This document shows positions 24,460 to 34,709 of a DNA stretch of 54,157 nucleotides, piece by piece; the stretch's first letter is position 1; every line of letters starts with the position of its first letter. The notes below the pieces were generated by a model that searched no databases, was not told where the DNA came from, and saw only the letters and a list, made by a program, of their open reading frames with translations. This stretch comes from Mangrovimonas xylaniphaga (GTDB lineage Bacteria > Bacteroidota > Bacteroidia > Flavobacteriales > Flavobacteriaceae), in the NCBI RefSeq assembly GCF_001280435.1, contig NZ_LBIP01000027.1, positions 1 to 54,157 of the forward strand, given 5' to 3'. The translations under genes were made by a program, and so were the position numbers.

Positions 24460-25869
24460 CTAATAAAATGTTTGTAGGAAATTCTTTGTATTATAAAAGA
24501 AGAATTTAGATAAAATTTCTTCAGGAGTTATTGTTTTGTTTTCTTTTAAGGTAAGAGGGTTGGAACCTTTTAAATATGAAGACGATTGAGTAAGTAAATC
24601 TTTCTTTAGTGAATAGAAATATTCAGTAGTCCAAACCCCAGGCAATGGATTTATTGTACCGTCATAATCACTACCTATACATGCTGTTCCCCAAGCGAAC
24701 AACTGTTTTTTGTCCAATATTTCCGCTATGTATTTTATTTGTTGCCAAATAACTTGTGCAGCTAAGTGTGTACTTTGCTTTCTGACTAAAGTTTTAAGTG
24801 TTTTTTTTACTAATCGTGGATTGGCAATTCTTCGTGTATCAAATTGAATAGCAAAAAGCCCATTAGATTTTCCGATAAGTTCAATTTCTTCATCAAAAAA
24901 ATTGATGTCTGAATGATAAAAATTATCTGAATGTGTGCTTTTGTTTTTTTGTTTTAGAGATATACCATTTACCGCTCCATGGCTCACAATCGTAGGTGGA
25001 ATGTTTAAGGAATAATCACTTTCTAAAATTTTGAAATAGTCTTTCCGTGATTGTAAACTCATATGTTTTATATCTATGTAAATTGGATTTCCATTTTCAG
25101 TAGAAAGTAATTCGTGGAGGGCTTTAACTCCCAAGCCAGTGAAACCGGAATGCATTCCCTTCTTTTGATTAACGAAATATTTAATTGGTTCTAGACTTTG
25201 AGCATGCCCGCATAAATCATTGTTGAAGTTATGTGCAAAGGTTATGTAGAAAGGAGGGTGTTCCCATTTTTTGATTTTTCTAATATTTTCCAGTACCTCA
25301 AGTTCTGAGGTGGTTTTGCCATATTCTGAAAGACCAGTATTGAATACATGAGCCCCTTCGATACTTAAAATGACTGCTATTTCATACTGATTTGAAAGCG
25401 ATTTGCTTAATGTGTTTTGGTTTGAAATTAGGCGCCAACTATATTCTTGGTTGTCTATTTTAAATGATTTTTGACTGTTTTTTAGAAAGTTGTATTCTCT
25501 TTCCAAATCAACGAAATAATTGGTGTGTTGTTGTAGATGTCTGATTCTATGAAAACCAATGTCCGTTACAAAATTGCATAACCAAGCCGATAAGGAGCCC
25601 CGGCCCGCTGCATTAATGAAAAAGCCTTTCTCAAAGGGGTATAATGAAGCAAAGATAATTTTTGCATTTCCTTTACTGAGTGAAGTGAAATCTGCTTGTG
25701 AAAATTTGGTGACTCCAAGGGTAATGTTCAATAATTTGGTGAAAAAGTTTGGAGGGTTATAGTACCATATATTTTGTTTTTTAGTTGAATTCCCTTTACT
25801 GAATGAATGACCATATGTTTTTAGGTTTGGATGGCAATGTAGATCTGAATATTGAAATTTAGAACACAT
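24460..25869 (-). CDS. M19-type (membrane dipeptidase-like) metallohydrolase, HxH variant
   Basis: A 469-residue soluble protein without a signal peptide. The order of motifs matches peptidase M19: metal site His11-x-His13 in SDLHCHP, Glu in LSIEGAHVF, YITFAHNFNNDLCGHA, His in YIDIKHMS, His in TIVSHGAVNG and Asp in IGSDYDGTINP. The first site is HxH where renal dipeptidase has HxD, which brings it closer to general amidohydrolases. M19 enzymes split dipeptides, D-amino acid or N-acyl amino acid amides. The gene lies 11 bases after the desaturase, so the pair is an operon and a lipid-linked substrate is conceivable. The exact reaction is unknown. Confidence 0.8.
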   Translation of the reverse strand: MCSKFQYSDLHCHPNLKTYGHSFSKGNSTKKQNIWYYNPPNFFTKLLNITLGVTKFSQADFTSLSKGNAKIIFASLYPFEKGFFINAAGRGSLSAWLCNFVTDIGFHRIRHLQQHTNYFVDLEREYNFLKNSQKSFKIDNQEYSWRLISNQNTLSKSLSNQYEIAVILSIEGAHVFNTGLSEYGKTTSELEVLENIRKIKKWEHPPFYITFAHNFNNDLCGHAQSLEPIKYFVNQKKGMHSGFTGLGVKALHELLSTENGNPIYIDIKHMSLQSRKDYFKILESDYSLNIPPTIVSHGAVNGISLKQKNKSTHSDNFYHSDINFFDEEIELIGKSNGLFAIQFDTRRIANPRLVKKTLKTLVRKQSTHLAAQVIWQQIKYIAEILDKKQLFAWGTACIGSDYDGTINPLPGVWTTEYFYSLKKDLLTQSSSYLKGSNPLTLKENKTITPEEILSKFFFYNTKNFLQTFY

Positions 25870-25880
25870 AGTATAGAATA

Positions 25881-26972
25881 TTATAAATCCATTTCGTGTA
25901 AGGGTAGTGCGTTTTTGCGTATGAGTTCATAGTGCTTTTTTAAGGCTAAACCAAGCGGGTACGATTTATAAGGTAAGTTATTCTTTTTGCAAAACGATTT
26001 TAACAAAGAGGTGGCTTCAGGAGTGTAAACAGAGCTAATGTGTGGAAAAATATGATGTACAACATGAAAATTAAAGTTCCCCATAAAATTGCGAGTTAAC
26101 CAATTTGAATTGTCAATATCATTTGTTGTAATAAGCTGATGGCGGAACCATGAGCTTCCAATTTTTCCATTTGAATCAGTTTGTGGAAATTCATTGGAAA
26201 CATTTATATGGGGAGTCAAAAGAACGATCATAGCTAAGATACTTCCTGAAACAGTAAGACAAAGTAGGCCTCCAAAAGCGTGAAGTAAATGGGTTTTTGC
26301 AAATAGGTATGGTATAAATACTAGAGTGAAAATGTATAGCAGTTTGAAAAAAAACAATTTGAAATATTCAACTGATGGAATTTTTACTATTTTTTTGATA
26401 ATTCTTTTTTGTGAAAAGAAATCGCGAAAATCACGAATGAAGAGCCAATTAAGCATGAATAAGGGATATAGTAAAAAAATATATCGATGTTGATATTTTG
26501 TAAGACTCTTATTTTCTTCACTGGGAAAAATTGCAATGGGTCCCTTTTGTTCAATATCGGCGTCCCAACCATTAACGTTCGGATATTGGTGATGTAGGTT
26601 AAGGTGTCTTTTTTGCCATATGTAGCTATTTGCGCCTAGAAGATCAAAAAGGTTAAGTGCTATTTTGTTGTGATGAGATTTTTTGAAAATATTGTTATGG
26701 GTAAGTTCGTGAATTAATTCACAAAAAATTATGACAACCATAAATCCCATAAAACAAAAACAGAGGAGATAGAATCCAATATTATCAGCATTATATAAGG
26801 CTATTAGATAGAGACCAAAATATATTAGAGGATAAATAAAAAATTTAATTTTTAGTTGATGTAATCGAGATTTAGGAAGGGACTTAATCATTTCATTTGT
26901 TAGCCTTTTTAACTCTAGGAATAGCATTTGATCCTTTTCAGTATTAATGTATTTAGGTCTTGATTTAATCAT
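25881..26972 (-). CDS. Membrane fatty acid desaturase
   Basis: 363 residues with about four to six membrane helices and the three histidine boxes of the FA_desaturase family: HELTH (88-92), HLNLHH (123-128) and HVVHH near residue 310, in the expected spacing. These ligate the di-iron centre that places a double bond in an acyl chain, or a related hydroxyl. The N-terminus is cytoplasmic and there is no cytochrome b5 domain. It is first in a two-gene unit with the M19-like hydrolase. Acyl-lipid versus acyl-CoA substrate cannot be read from the sequence. Confidence 0.92.
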   Translation of the reverse strand: MIKSRPKYINTEKDQMLFLELKRLTNEMIKSLPKSRLHQLKIKFFIYPLIYFGLYLIALYNADNIGFYLLCFCFMGFMVVIIFCELIHELTHNNIFKKSHHNKIALNLFDLLGANSYIWQKRHLNLHHQYPNVNGWDADIEQKGPIAIFPSEENKSLTKYQHRYIFLLYPLFMLNWLFIRDFRDFFSQKRIIKKIVKIPSVEYFKLFFFKLLYIFTLVFIPYLFAKTHLLHAFGGLLCLTVSGSILAMIVLLTPHINVSNEFPQTDSNGKIGSSWFRHQLITTNDIDNSNWLTRNFMGNFNFHVVHHIFPHISSVYTPEATSLLKSFCKKNNLPYKSYPLGLALKKHYELIRKNALPLHEMDL

Positions 26973-27164
26973 TGTCTTGCTACATCCTATAATTTGTGAT
27001 GTGATTGGTTAACAAAAGGAAATACTAAGATAAGGATTTTATGTGTTTCAATATTTAAATAATTGATTTTCAAGAATTTAGGAAAGTGTTCTAATTGGTT
27101 GAATGGATGGTTTTTAGAGGTGTATAATAATTTTATTTACGTTTAATACACTTAGAATAGAAAA

Positions 27165-28382
27165 TTATTTCTTTTCTAATTCAAACCAAGTAATTTCGGG
27201 GCGCATGCCCAATCTTCCAGGGAATCCCAGCCAGCCCAAGCCTTTGTTGACATATAAAAACTGCTCATGGTGCATGTACAGGCCTTCCCAATGTTTGTAC
27301 TTGTATTTTATGGGACTCCAAGTTTTGTTTTTGTAATTGACTCCGAATTGCATACCATGCGTATGACCTGACAGGGTTAAAGCAATATCGGTATTGTCCA
27401 ATACTTCTTCACTCCAATGTGTGGGATTGTGGGACAACAAGATTTTAAAAGGAATGTGCTCTGTGCTTTTTATTGCCTTTTGTAAATCGCCATATTGTTT
27501 AAAAGGAGGCGTGCCCCAATTTTGTACGCCAATTATGGCAATACTTTGGTTGTTGGTTTCTAGATTTTCAGACTCATCCATGAGTAATGTGAAGTCAATT
27601 TTTTTGAAAAAATTCAGTATGCCCTCAAAATTTTCTTCTTTGTCCTTGTCATTGTCCCATTTGGAATAATCGCCGTAGTCGTGATTGCCCAACACTGCAT
27701 ATTTCCCTTTGGTGGCCTTTAGTTTATTGAGCACTTTATCCCATCCAATCAGTTCCCAAGCATAGTTATTGACAAGGTCACCCGTAAAAACAATGAGATC
27801 TGGATGGAGGTCATTGATGAGTTTGACCGCTTTTTCTAGGATATCATATTTATAGTTGAAACTACCAATGTGCAGATCGGAAATTTGGACAATTTTTAAT
27901 CCATGAAAAGCTTCAGGAAGCTTCTTGAAATGTAATTTATGGTGAATGATTTTAAAGCGGTAAACCGCTTTAAAAATTCCGTAGAGAATTACGGCAAAAG
28001 GTAGCAAGCCAGCTAATAGCCCTACAATTGGAATAATGACTGCCGATTCGGTTTCTGAAAATGCTTGATTGGCATAAAAGAGAATTGAGATAATAATTAC
28101 AAAGACTATTTTGGGAATAAAGGAAGACACGGTGAGTCCGTACAATGAAGAAATGAGCAAGTGCTTTCTTCTGGGATTGATATCGTCCAAAATGACTTTT
28201 AAGATAATGATACCCACTACCAGACCAACAGAAAAACACCAAAACAAAACATTTACTGTAATTTTTAAAATGGAAGAATTAAAAAGACTGGTAATGGATT
28301 GTAGCCAGTAAAAGGCCAAAGCATCAACAAGCAATAAAGCGAGGCATAAAAGTAATATTGAAAACAATGAATAACTTTTCAT
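27165..28382 (-). CDS. Membrane-anchored calcineurin-type metallophosphoesterase
   Basis: A 405-residue protein. The first 150 residues hold about four membrane helices, then the phosphoesterase domain with all metal motifs: ISDLHIGSF, FTGDLVNN, GNHDYGD, LLSHNPTHW and SGHTHGMQFG. Family members of this form (YaeI/YkuE-like) cleave phosphates of lipids such as UDP-diacylglucosamine, or act on nucleotides. It follows the CDP-alcohol phosphatidyltransferase gene by 7 bases. A role in phospholipid or lipid-head-group metabolism is therefore a reasonable inference. Confidence 0.92.
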   Translation of the reverse strand: MKSYSLFSILLLCLALLLVDALAFYWLQSITSLFNSSILKITVNVLFWCFSVGLVVGIIILKVILDDINPRRKHLLISSLYGLTVSSFIPKIVFVIIISILFYANQAFSETESAVIIPIVGLLAGLLPFAVILYGIFKAVYRFKIIHHKLHFKKLPEAFHGLKIVQISDLHIGSFNYKYDILEKAVKLINDLHPDLIVFTGDLVNNYAWELIGWDKVLNKLKATKGKYAVLGNHDYGDYSKWDNDKDKEENFEGILNFFKKIDFTLLMDESENLETNNQSIAIIGVQNWGTPPFKQYGDLQKAIKSTEHIPFKILLSHNPTHWSEEVLDNTDIALTLSGHTHGMQFGVNYKNKTWSPIKYKYKHWEGLYMHHEQFLYVNKGLGWLGFPGRLGMRPEITWFELEKK

Positions 28383-28389
28383 GACCCTT

Positions 28390-28980
28390 CTATTGTTTGT
28401 TTTCTAAACGCCGTTTGTCCCGTAAGGCCCAATAAATTCCTTTAACATCCGAGGCCCAATTGTCGTACATAAAAATAAGGGTGATTTCTTCTATAGTTTC
28501 CAAGATGCCAATAATCAACATGATGTAAAAAAGCGCATACACTGGACTAAAAAATAAGGACCAGAGAATGAATACACTCTGTACCACGGCAGACAGTTTT
28601 GCCAAATAGGTATGAAATGCTGTGGCTTTGCCATATTTGTAATAGGCAATGAACATTTGGAGAATAAAGGGGAGAAACGCAATTAGAATTAGGGTAAGGT
28701 TGGTTTTGATAAAATCGGTTTCAAAATACAGTAGCCCCAATAAACCAACAATTAGGGTAAGTTGGTCGCCAATTGAGTCCAACTGGGAACCCCTCGGACT
28801 GGTTATTTTCAGTTTTCGAGCCAATTGACCGTCAATGGCATCTGTGAGGTAGCTTACAAGCAATAACCAAGAAAACACCAATCTTAAATCTAACCAGATC
28901 AGCGCTAAAAGCAAGGGGGAGCTGATGATTCGGTAGAAAGAAAACCAATCGGCGATATTAAAGTTTTTAAAAGTAAACAT
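28390..28980 (-). CDS. CDP-alcohol phosphatidyltransferase family protein
   Basis: 196 residues from the ATG at 28980; a TTG further up adds an unlikely hydrophilic tail. The complete family motif is present: Asp47 then DG-x2-AR-x8-G-x3-D-x3-D (Asp50, Asp68, Asp72) in DAIDGQLAR and GSQLDSIGD. About six membrane helices follow the usual pattern. Enzymes of this class join a CDP-diacylglycerol with an alcohol such as glycerol-3-phosphate, serine or inositol phosphate. The alcohol cannot be assigned here. It is first in a tight operon with the metallophosphoesterase. Confidence 0.93.
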   Translation of the reverse strand: MFTFKNFNIADWFSFYRIISSPLLLALIWLDLRLVFSWLLLVSYLTDAIDGQLARKLKITSPRGSQLDSIGDQLTLIVGLLGLLYFETDFIKTNLTLILIAFLPFILQMFIAYYKYGKATAFHTYLAKLSAVVQSVFILWSLFFSPVYALFYIMLIIGILETIEEITLIFMYDNWASDVKGIYWALRDKRRLENKQ

Positions 28981-29268
28981 GTTGTGTTTAAACCTTTTGC
29001 TGCTATGTATGATTAATTTAAAAAGAAATACGTTGCATTGCAAATGTCCTTATTCCGGACGATAGGAATAAAGATACGTTTGTACAACAAATTTTACTAT
29101 GATATTTCTCAGATTATTAGGATGTTGTGTATTGGAAACCAGAAGATAAATCGCCTTAGATTGATAAATATCATTTTATGTTAACTGGTTTATTTATAGC
29201 TTAGTAAGGATAATGTGTTATCATGATAAAACAGTTTTTTGGGGTGCTAACACAAAAACTAACATACA

Positions 29269-29655
29269 ATGGACACTTCAGTTTTTTTAACTAAATTTTG
29301 GGGATGGTATCTTATCATTTTCTTCTTTGTATTAAGTTTTAACCCAAAACGTATACGGCAAATATTTAAGGATTTGAGGAATGAAAAATTTCTTATCCTC
29401 ACCGCTTTTATTGCCATATTGGTGGGATTGCTCAATATTTTGTTTCACAATATTTGGGAAATGAACGAGAAACTCATCATTACCCTAATTGGTTGGGCCT
29501 CTTTGTTCATTGGATTGGCTTTATTCATTTTCCCTAAGCTTACAGTAGATTGGTTGGAGTTTTTAAATATAAAACTGGTACAGGTTTTTTATATCCTTCT
29601 GTTCTTGGTCGGCCTTTTTTTGCTGAATACAGCTTATGGCATAGTCACTATTTAA
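29269..29655 (+). CDS. Small four-helix integral membrane protein
   Basis: 128 residues with four hydrophobic helices (about 10-24, 40-58, 70-87, 105-125) joined by short basic loops (NPKRIRQIFKDLRNEK). No catalytic motif is visible and I do not recognise the family. It ends 66 bases before the universal stress protein on the same strand, so the two may be cotranscribed under stress control. A perfect 12-base palindrome TTATCATGATAA lies 40 bases upstream of its ATG. Confidence 0.8.
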   Translation: MDTSVFLTKFWGWYLIIFFFVLSFNPKRIRQIFKDLRNEKFLILTAFIAILVGLLNILFHNIWEMNEKLIITLIGWASLFIGLALFIFPKLTVDWLEFLNIKLVQVFYILLFLVGLFLLNTAYGIVTI

Positions 29656-29721
29656 GAGAGGAGCTAAGGGGCAGCTGAGAGCATATGTAATGTCTTTCAA
29701 AAAGTTCAAAATTATGTAGTC

Positions 29722-30573
29722 ATGAAAAAAATACTTTTACCAACAGATTTCTCCGAAAACTCTTGGAACGCCATAATATATGCTTTGCAATTGTTCAAAA
29801 ATGAGGAATGTACTTTTTTCTTGTTAAATACTTATGCGCCTGCGGTATATCAAGTAGAATACCTTTTGGTAGTCCCCGAACCCGATGGGGTAATGGATTC
29901 TTTTAAAGAAAATTCTCTGAAGCATTTGGAAAGTTTGAAGGAAAGGATGCAAACGGAATTTAGCAACCCTAAACATTCCATAGAAACCATTTCTATTTTT
30001 AACACCTTGGTAGAGCAGATCAATGAAGAGGTGAAGGATAAATCTATAGATTATGTCGTGATGGGGACAAAAGGCGCTACAGGTGCTAGGGAAGTGCTTT
30101 TTGGATCCAATACGGTGTTTGTGTTTAAAAAAGTGAAATGTCCAATCATTGCCGTGCCTGACACCTTTACTTATGAATCTCCTCATGAAATCTTATTTCC
30201 AACAGATTATGGAATTGACTATCAGCCTGAGCACATACAACCCCTTTTGGACTTAATAGGAAAGAATGTTGCGAGAGTCAATATTTTGCACGTGTTCAAA
30301 GGAAATGGCTTGACGGAGTTTCAGGAACAGAATGAACAGAAATTGGAACGCTATTTTAAGCATTCGGCATATGTATTCCACAGTGTACAAAATGAAACGG
30401 TGCAAGAAGCCATCACAAATTTTCAACTTAAGGTTAGAGTAAATTTATTGGTGATGCTAAATAACAAGCACTCGTTTTTTGAAAACCTATTTTTTAAATC
30501 AACCATTAACCAAATAGGATTTCATTTGAACATTCCGTTTTTTGTCATTCCTACCAAGCTTGGGAAAAAATAA
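29722..30573 (+). CDS. Tandem-domain universal stress protein (UspA family)
   Basis: 283 residues made of two Usp folds. Domain 1 (1-146) starts with KKILLPTDFSENS and has the ATP-loop pattern MGTKGATGAREVLFGSNT, a GxxG-x9-G(S/T) match, ending CPIIAVPD. Domain 2 (about 153-280) begins EILFPTDYG and ends IPFFVIP but has lost the glycine loop (MLNNKHSFFENLFF), so only the first domain should bind nucleotide. This arrangement is usual in Bacteroidota. Its expression is probably linked to the membrane protein upstream. Confidence 0.94.
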   Translation: MKKILLPTDFSENSWNAIIYALQLFKNEECTFFLLNTYAPAVYQVEYLLVVPEPDGVMDSFKENSLKHLESLKERMQTEFSNPKHSIETISIFNTLVEQINEEVKDKSIDYVVMGTKGATGAREVLFGSNTVFVFKKVKCPIIAVPDTFTYESPHEILFPTDYGIDYQPEHIQPLLDLIGKNVARVNILHVFKGNGLTEFQEQNEQKLERYFKHSAYVFHSVQNETVQEAITNFQLKVRVNLLVMLNNKHSFFENLFFKSTINQIGFHLNIPFFVIPTKLGKK

Positions 30574-30609
30574 CAGGGTTTTAAAGACTTTCGTGTTATG
30601 AATAGTTCA

Positions 30610-33108
30610 TCATTCTAAACTAAGATTAATAATCTCTCCAGGTTTTGTATTGATATCGTATTCGTAAACGGTTACTTCAGAAGTTTCCATGTCTTTGGTT
30701 GAATGTATTAAAGGGCTTAAGGTTGGTCTAACCCTAAAATATGGATTAGGGTTGTCACCGTTCGCTTCTGTAATATTTTCACCTTTTAAAGGAACATAGG
30801 AACGAATACGGCAATTACATCCCAATGTAGATTTTATCGTTGCATTAGCTAGTGTTCCATTTTTCCAATTTATATCCACAGTAAATCCTCCATATGTTTT
30901 TAGGCCTTTAATAGAGCCTTGTTTCCATGTGTCAGGTAAAGCCGGAAGTAGATGGATAGCGCCATCGTGACTCTGCAATAACATTTCGGTAATCCCTGAG
31001 GTGCAGCCAAAATTGCCATCAATTTGAAAAGGAGGGTGGGCATCAAATAAGTTGGGATAAGTGCCTCCTTCGTGACTTCCATCTTCTTGTATGGATGGTT
31101 TTAGTTGGTCCTTGATTAATTTCAACGCATGATTACCGTCCAATAATCGCGCCCAAAGGTTGACTTTCCAGCCCATGGACCATCCTGTAGATTTATCACC
31201 ACGAGCAAGTAGTGAGGTTTTCGCTGCAGCAAACAAATTAGGCGTTCTAAAAGGCGATATTTGGTTGGATGGAAATAGGCCGTATAAATGAGATACATGA
31301 CGGTGTTTGTCGCCTTCTTGGTCCCAATCCTCCATCCATTCTTGAAGTTGCCCCCAATTACCCACTTGCATTGGAGCTAATTTGGGTAGTATTGAACTTA
31401 AACTGTCGGCATATGCTTTATCAATCCCTAGGTTTTTGGAAGCCTCAATAACATTGTTGAAGACATCATTAACCAGCTGATTGTCCATAGTGGTCCCACC
31501 TGCAATGGTAGTTTTTTCATGATGGGAATTTTCCGGAGACATAGATGGGCAAATTACCAACCAATTATTTTTGGGTTCTTCAACCAAGATATCTTTATAG
31601 AATAATGAGATCCCTTTTAAAATTTGGTAATTCTCTTTCAAAAAATCTTTATCTCCAGTAAACAAGTAATGGTACCAAAGATGTTGACTCAACCAAGCAC
31701 CTCCCATTGGCCATAAGCCGTAATAACCCCCATCTACAACTCCAGATATTCTCCATATGTCGGTATTATGGTGGATGTTCCAACCTCTAGCGCCATACAT
31801 TTGTGAGGCTGATTCTTCTCCTGTTTTTGAAATGTCCTCAATAAGGTCGAACAATGGGCTGTGCATTTCCGAAAGGTTGGTTGGTTCGGCAGGCCAATAG
31901 TTCATTTCCGTATTGATATTGACAGTGTATTTGCTATCCCATGGCGGTTTTATTTTGTTGTTCCAAAGACCTTGTAGGTTGGCAGCTTGGGTTCCTGGTT
32001 GTGAGCTTGAAATTAAAAGATAACGTCCAAATTGATAGTACAATGCAACTAATTGAGGATCATTAGAAGTGTTAAACTGCTCCAAACGTACATCTGTTGG
32101 ATTGTTGATGGAATCTGTTGTCCCAAGATCAATTTCAACCCGGTCAAAATAGTTTTTGTACGCGGTTGTGTGTGCTTTTTGTAATTCAACAAATTCTTTT
32201 TTATGGGCTTCTTCTAATAATTTGGAAGCTTTTAAATCGGCATCCTCTGTAAGGTCATTGTAGGACTTGAAATTGGTAGCTACCGATAAGTAAATTATTA
32301 GTTTGTCGGCATTGGAAATAACCAATGAACTATCCGTTGAAGTGAGCTTTCCTCCAAAAAGCTTTGGCTTAATAATGGATGTGAATTTTACACTCCCTTT
32401 TTTGTTTTCGTAATCACTACTGATGCCTCGCAACCATAAGGCATTGCTGTTCACTTCTAAATTCTGATTTTCATGAGGGCTATTAACCGAAAGGATACAA
32501 GAAATGCTAGAAGGGGTGTTGGACGATATTTCAACTGCAATAATATCATCTTCAAGGGAAGCGATGACCTTTCTTTGGTAGTTGATACCGTTGGCGGTGT
32601 ATTTTACGGTAGACACGGCATTTGAGATGTCTAAATCTCTATAATAATCGGTAATATTTGTGCTGTCAGGTAAGGTTATTTGCAAATTGCCCACTGGCTG
32701 ATAGCACATGCCATAGTTGTTATTACTAGTGGCTCGACGTGGTAAATAGGAGTTTGCCAAATTTTGGGCTTTCTCATATTTGCCTTCAAAAATGAGCTGA
32801 CGAACTTTAGGTAAGTGTTCCTTAATCTCTGGAAGTATATTGTTTCCAGGCCCCCCGGCCCAAACAGTTTCTTCATTAAACTGAATGACCTCTTGGTTGG
32901 TTTTGCCAAAAACCATGGCGCCAATTCTTCCGTTCCCAATAGGTAAAGCCTCCTCCCAAAGTTTTGCGGGCTTATCGTACCAAAGTTTAAGATGTTTTTC
33001 GGGAGTTGTTATTTCGGAAGGCTTATCCGGGGAACAGTTTGAAAAAGTAATAGCAAGGAAGCTTACTGAAAGTAATTTGATTATAGTGTTCAATTTTGTC
33101 TTAATCAT
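30610..33108 (-). CDS. GH95 family glycoside hydrolase, lipoprotein (second copy type)
   Basis: 832 residues from the ATG at 33108; a TTG upstream does not improve the signal peptide. SPII signal with Cys in FSNC. GH95 landmarks: [50 protein letters not shown] followed by [12 protein letters not shown], and [17 protein letters not shown]. It is only distantly similar to the GH95 at 15977, for example EGDKHRH in place of EPGHRH, so they are likely paralogues with different substrates and not a fresh duplication. It is convergent with the stress-protein gene, with a 36-base gap. No SusCD or sulfatase gene is nearby. Confidence 0.93.
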   Translation of the reverse strand: MIKTKLNTIIKLLSVSFLAITFSNCSPDKPSEITTPEKHLKLWYDKPAKLWEEALPIGNGRIGAMVFGKTNQEVIQFNEETVWAGGPGNNILPEIKEHLPKVRQLIFEGKYEKAQNLANSYLPRRATSNNNYGMCYQPVGNLQITLPDSTNITDYYRDLDISNAVSTVKYTANGINYQRKVIASLEDDIIAVEISSNTPSSISCILSVNSPHENQNLEVNSNALWLRGISSDYENKKGSVKFTSIIKPKLFGGKLTSTDSSLVISNADKLIIYLSVATNFKSYNDLTEDADLKASKLLEEAHKKEFVELQKAHTTAYKNYFDRVEIDLGTTDSINNPTDVRLEQFNTSNDPQLVALYYQFGRYLLISSSQPGTQAANLQGLWNNKIKPPWDSKYTVNINTEMNYWPAEPTNLSEMHSPLFDLIEDISKTGEESASQMYGARGWNIHHNTDIWRISGVVDGGYYGLWPMGGAWLSQHLWYHYLFTGDKDFLKENYQILKGISLFYKDILVEEPKNNWLVICPSMSPENSHHEKTTIAGGTTMDNQLVNDVFNNVIEASKNLGIDKAYADSLSSILPKLAPMQVGNWGQLQEWMEDWDQEGDKHRHVSHLYGLFPSNQISPFRTPNLFAAAKTSLLARGDKSTGWSMGWKVNLWARLLDGNHALKLIKDQLKPSIQEDGSHEGGTYPNLFDAHPPFQIDGNFGCTSGITEMLLQSHDGAIHLLPALPDTWKQGSIKGLKTYGGFTVDINWKNGTLANATIKSTLGCNCRIRSYVPLKGENITEANGDNPNPYFRVRPTLSPLIHSTKDMETSEVTVYEYDINTKPGEIINLSLE

Positions 33109-33274
33109 CAAGTTTGGTTTTTCAGGTTGATTAAAGACCAATTAGGTTCATCCAATCGTTCTTAACTTGTGTGAAAATACTGAACTTTTTTATCTTAAAT
33201 TAAGAATGAAGACAAAAGGTGTTATGACACTCTGTGTAATTATGGGTAAGCCGTGAATAGTGAGTGTATTGCGA

Positions 33275-34708
33275 CTATTTTTTTTCAATAAGCAATCTTG
33301 ACAGTGCCTCTGGGTATCCACGTTGAATGGCCAATTCGCTAGCGAAGTCATTAATTTCATCTTTAGAGATACTATCCAATAAGGCGTTTTGCTCTAATTT
33401 GGTTTGGATGGGAGGAATTATTTCTTCCTCTTGAATTTTATGGATGATTTGATTAGCAACCGTTAGGGCAGAAGAGGCTTTGATGATTTCGCTTCGCGCA
33501 TAGGATTTGCTAGGAAAACTAACCTCACCAACCCTTAAGCTTGGATCGTCCCCAGAAATTTGCTGAGCTCCGTACAAAGGCGGTCCACCAAGAGAGGCAG
33601 AATCAAAAGAAGGTACAAATTTGGCAACAAAATCAATTGCTTTTTTTGTTCTGTTTTTAATTTCATTGTCTTCCCAACCGTTCTTTAATTTTTCCTTAAT
33701 GTCATCGTTAAATTCAGGCTGGGCTCCATTATCTTTTGATTGTACCAATCCATTTTCGAACAATGTAATGTCCTTGGTCATCCCGTGAATTTGATAATAA
33801 TCATCACAATAGGGAGTAAGTTGGGCCATCCCATTTGGAGTGCCGCGTTCCCCATGAAAGATGAGTTCAGGAATTAAACCAGAGATGGGCTGCCATTTTG
33901 AAACATAAGCAGCTTTAAATTCAATAAGACGTTTCGTGTTTATGCGTAAGGACTCATCAAATTTTCCAGTATTAAAACCGCTAGAATTGACTAAATATTT
34001 GACTTTGTAAACTCCGTCGTGCGTATAAATCTCCCAGTTATAATCCAACTTTTCATTTCTAACATCTTTAATCTTGGTAACAGAGGTATTTGTTTTTAGG
34101 CTACACTTATTAGATTTATTTAAGGCTAATTGCGCTTGAGCTGCCAACCTGAAAAGGTTCCAGCCATATTCCTGGACCAAGACTACGGGTGTTTTTAATT
34201 TTTTGTAATCAATTATTTTAATGGCATTGCACATCCATTCGTCAGGAGAACTTGGACGTTCTATGGTTGGTTGTTTGGATAATGCCTTTAAATCTTCTTC
34301 ATTATAAAGTTTGTAGTAGTCTTTTGGAACTCCTAGGATTTCATTTTCAGGGTCTTCTTTTATTAATGTTTGGTAATAGGTCACCAACATATCAAGGCGT
34401 TCCAAAATGTTGCCAATATCTTGTTTTTCTGACTTGGGAATGCTTATAAATGTTGGTCTTTCGTCAATAGATTGCGGAAACAAACGTGCCATCTCTATCG
34501 ACTGTTTCATGAGTATTTTGCACTGCTCGTCGGAAATCTCCGGATACAGATTTCCACCCGCATGCAAATGGCAAAACGGAGGGCCGTTAACCACACTGCT
34601 CTGCTGTTCAAACAAAATGCTATCTACGCCATAATTTGCCAATTCCAACGCAGTAACCACTCCAGAAATGCCTCCTCCAATAATACCAACATTGTAAATT
34701 TTGCTCAT
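33275..34708 (-). CDS. FAD-dependent oxidoreductase (DAO superfamily)
   Basis: 477 residues with the Rossmann start VGIIGGGISG (7-16) and a Glu-ending second strand (ILFEQQ), then LVNSSGFNTG typical of the FAD-binding second half. No membrane segment or signal is seen. Regions such as GPPFCHLHAGGNLYPEIS and SLGGPPLYGAQQISGDDPSLR look lineage-specific, so the substrate is unknown; amino-acid or hydroxy-acid oxidation is typical of the superfamily. It starts one base after the HAD phosphatase stop, so both are translated from one message. Confidence 0.88.
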   Translation of the reverse strand: MSKIYNVGIIGGGISGVVTALELANYGVDSILFEQQSSVVNGPPFCHLHAGGNLYPEISDEQCKILMKQSIEMARLFPQSIDERPTFISIPKSEKQDIGNILERLDMLVTYYQTLIKEDPENEILGVPKDYYKLYNEEDLKALSKQPTIERPSSPDEWMCNAIKIIDYKKLKTPVVLVQEYGWNLFRLAAQAQLALNKSNKCSLKTNTSVTKIKDVRNEKLDYNWEIYTHDGVYKVKYLVNSSGFNTGKFDESLRINTKRLIEFKAAYVSKWQPISGLIPELIFHGERGTPNGMAQLTPYCDDYYQIHGMTKDITLFENGLVQSKDNGAQPEFNDDIKEKLKNGWEDNEIKNRTKKAIDFVAKFVPSFDSASLGGPPLYGAQQISGDDPSLRVGEVSFPSKSYARSEIIKASSALTVANQIIHKIQEEEIIPPIQTKLEQNALLDSISKDEINDFASELAIQRGYPEALSRLLIEKK

Positions 34709-34709
34709 G

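Noticed and set aside
15977-33108. A polysaccharide utilisation locus around the two GH95 genes
   Set aside because: No SusC, SusD, sulfatase or sugar transporter accompanies them, and unrelated operons lie between.
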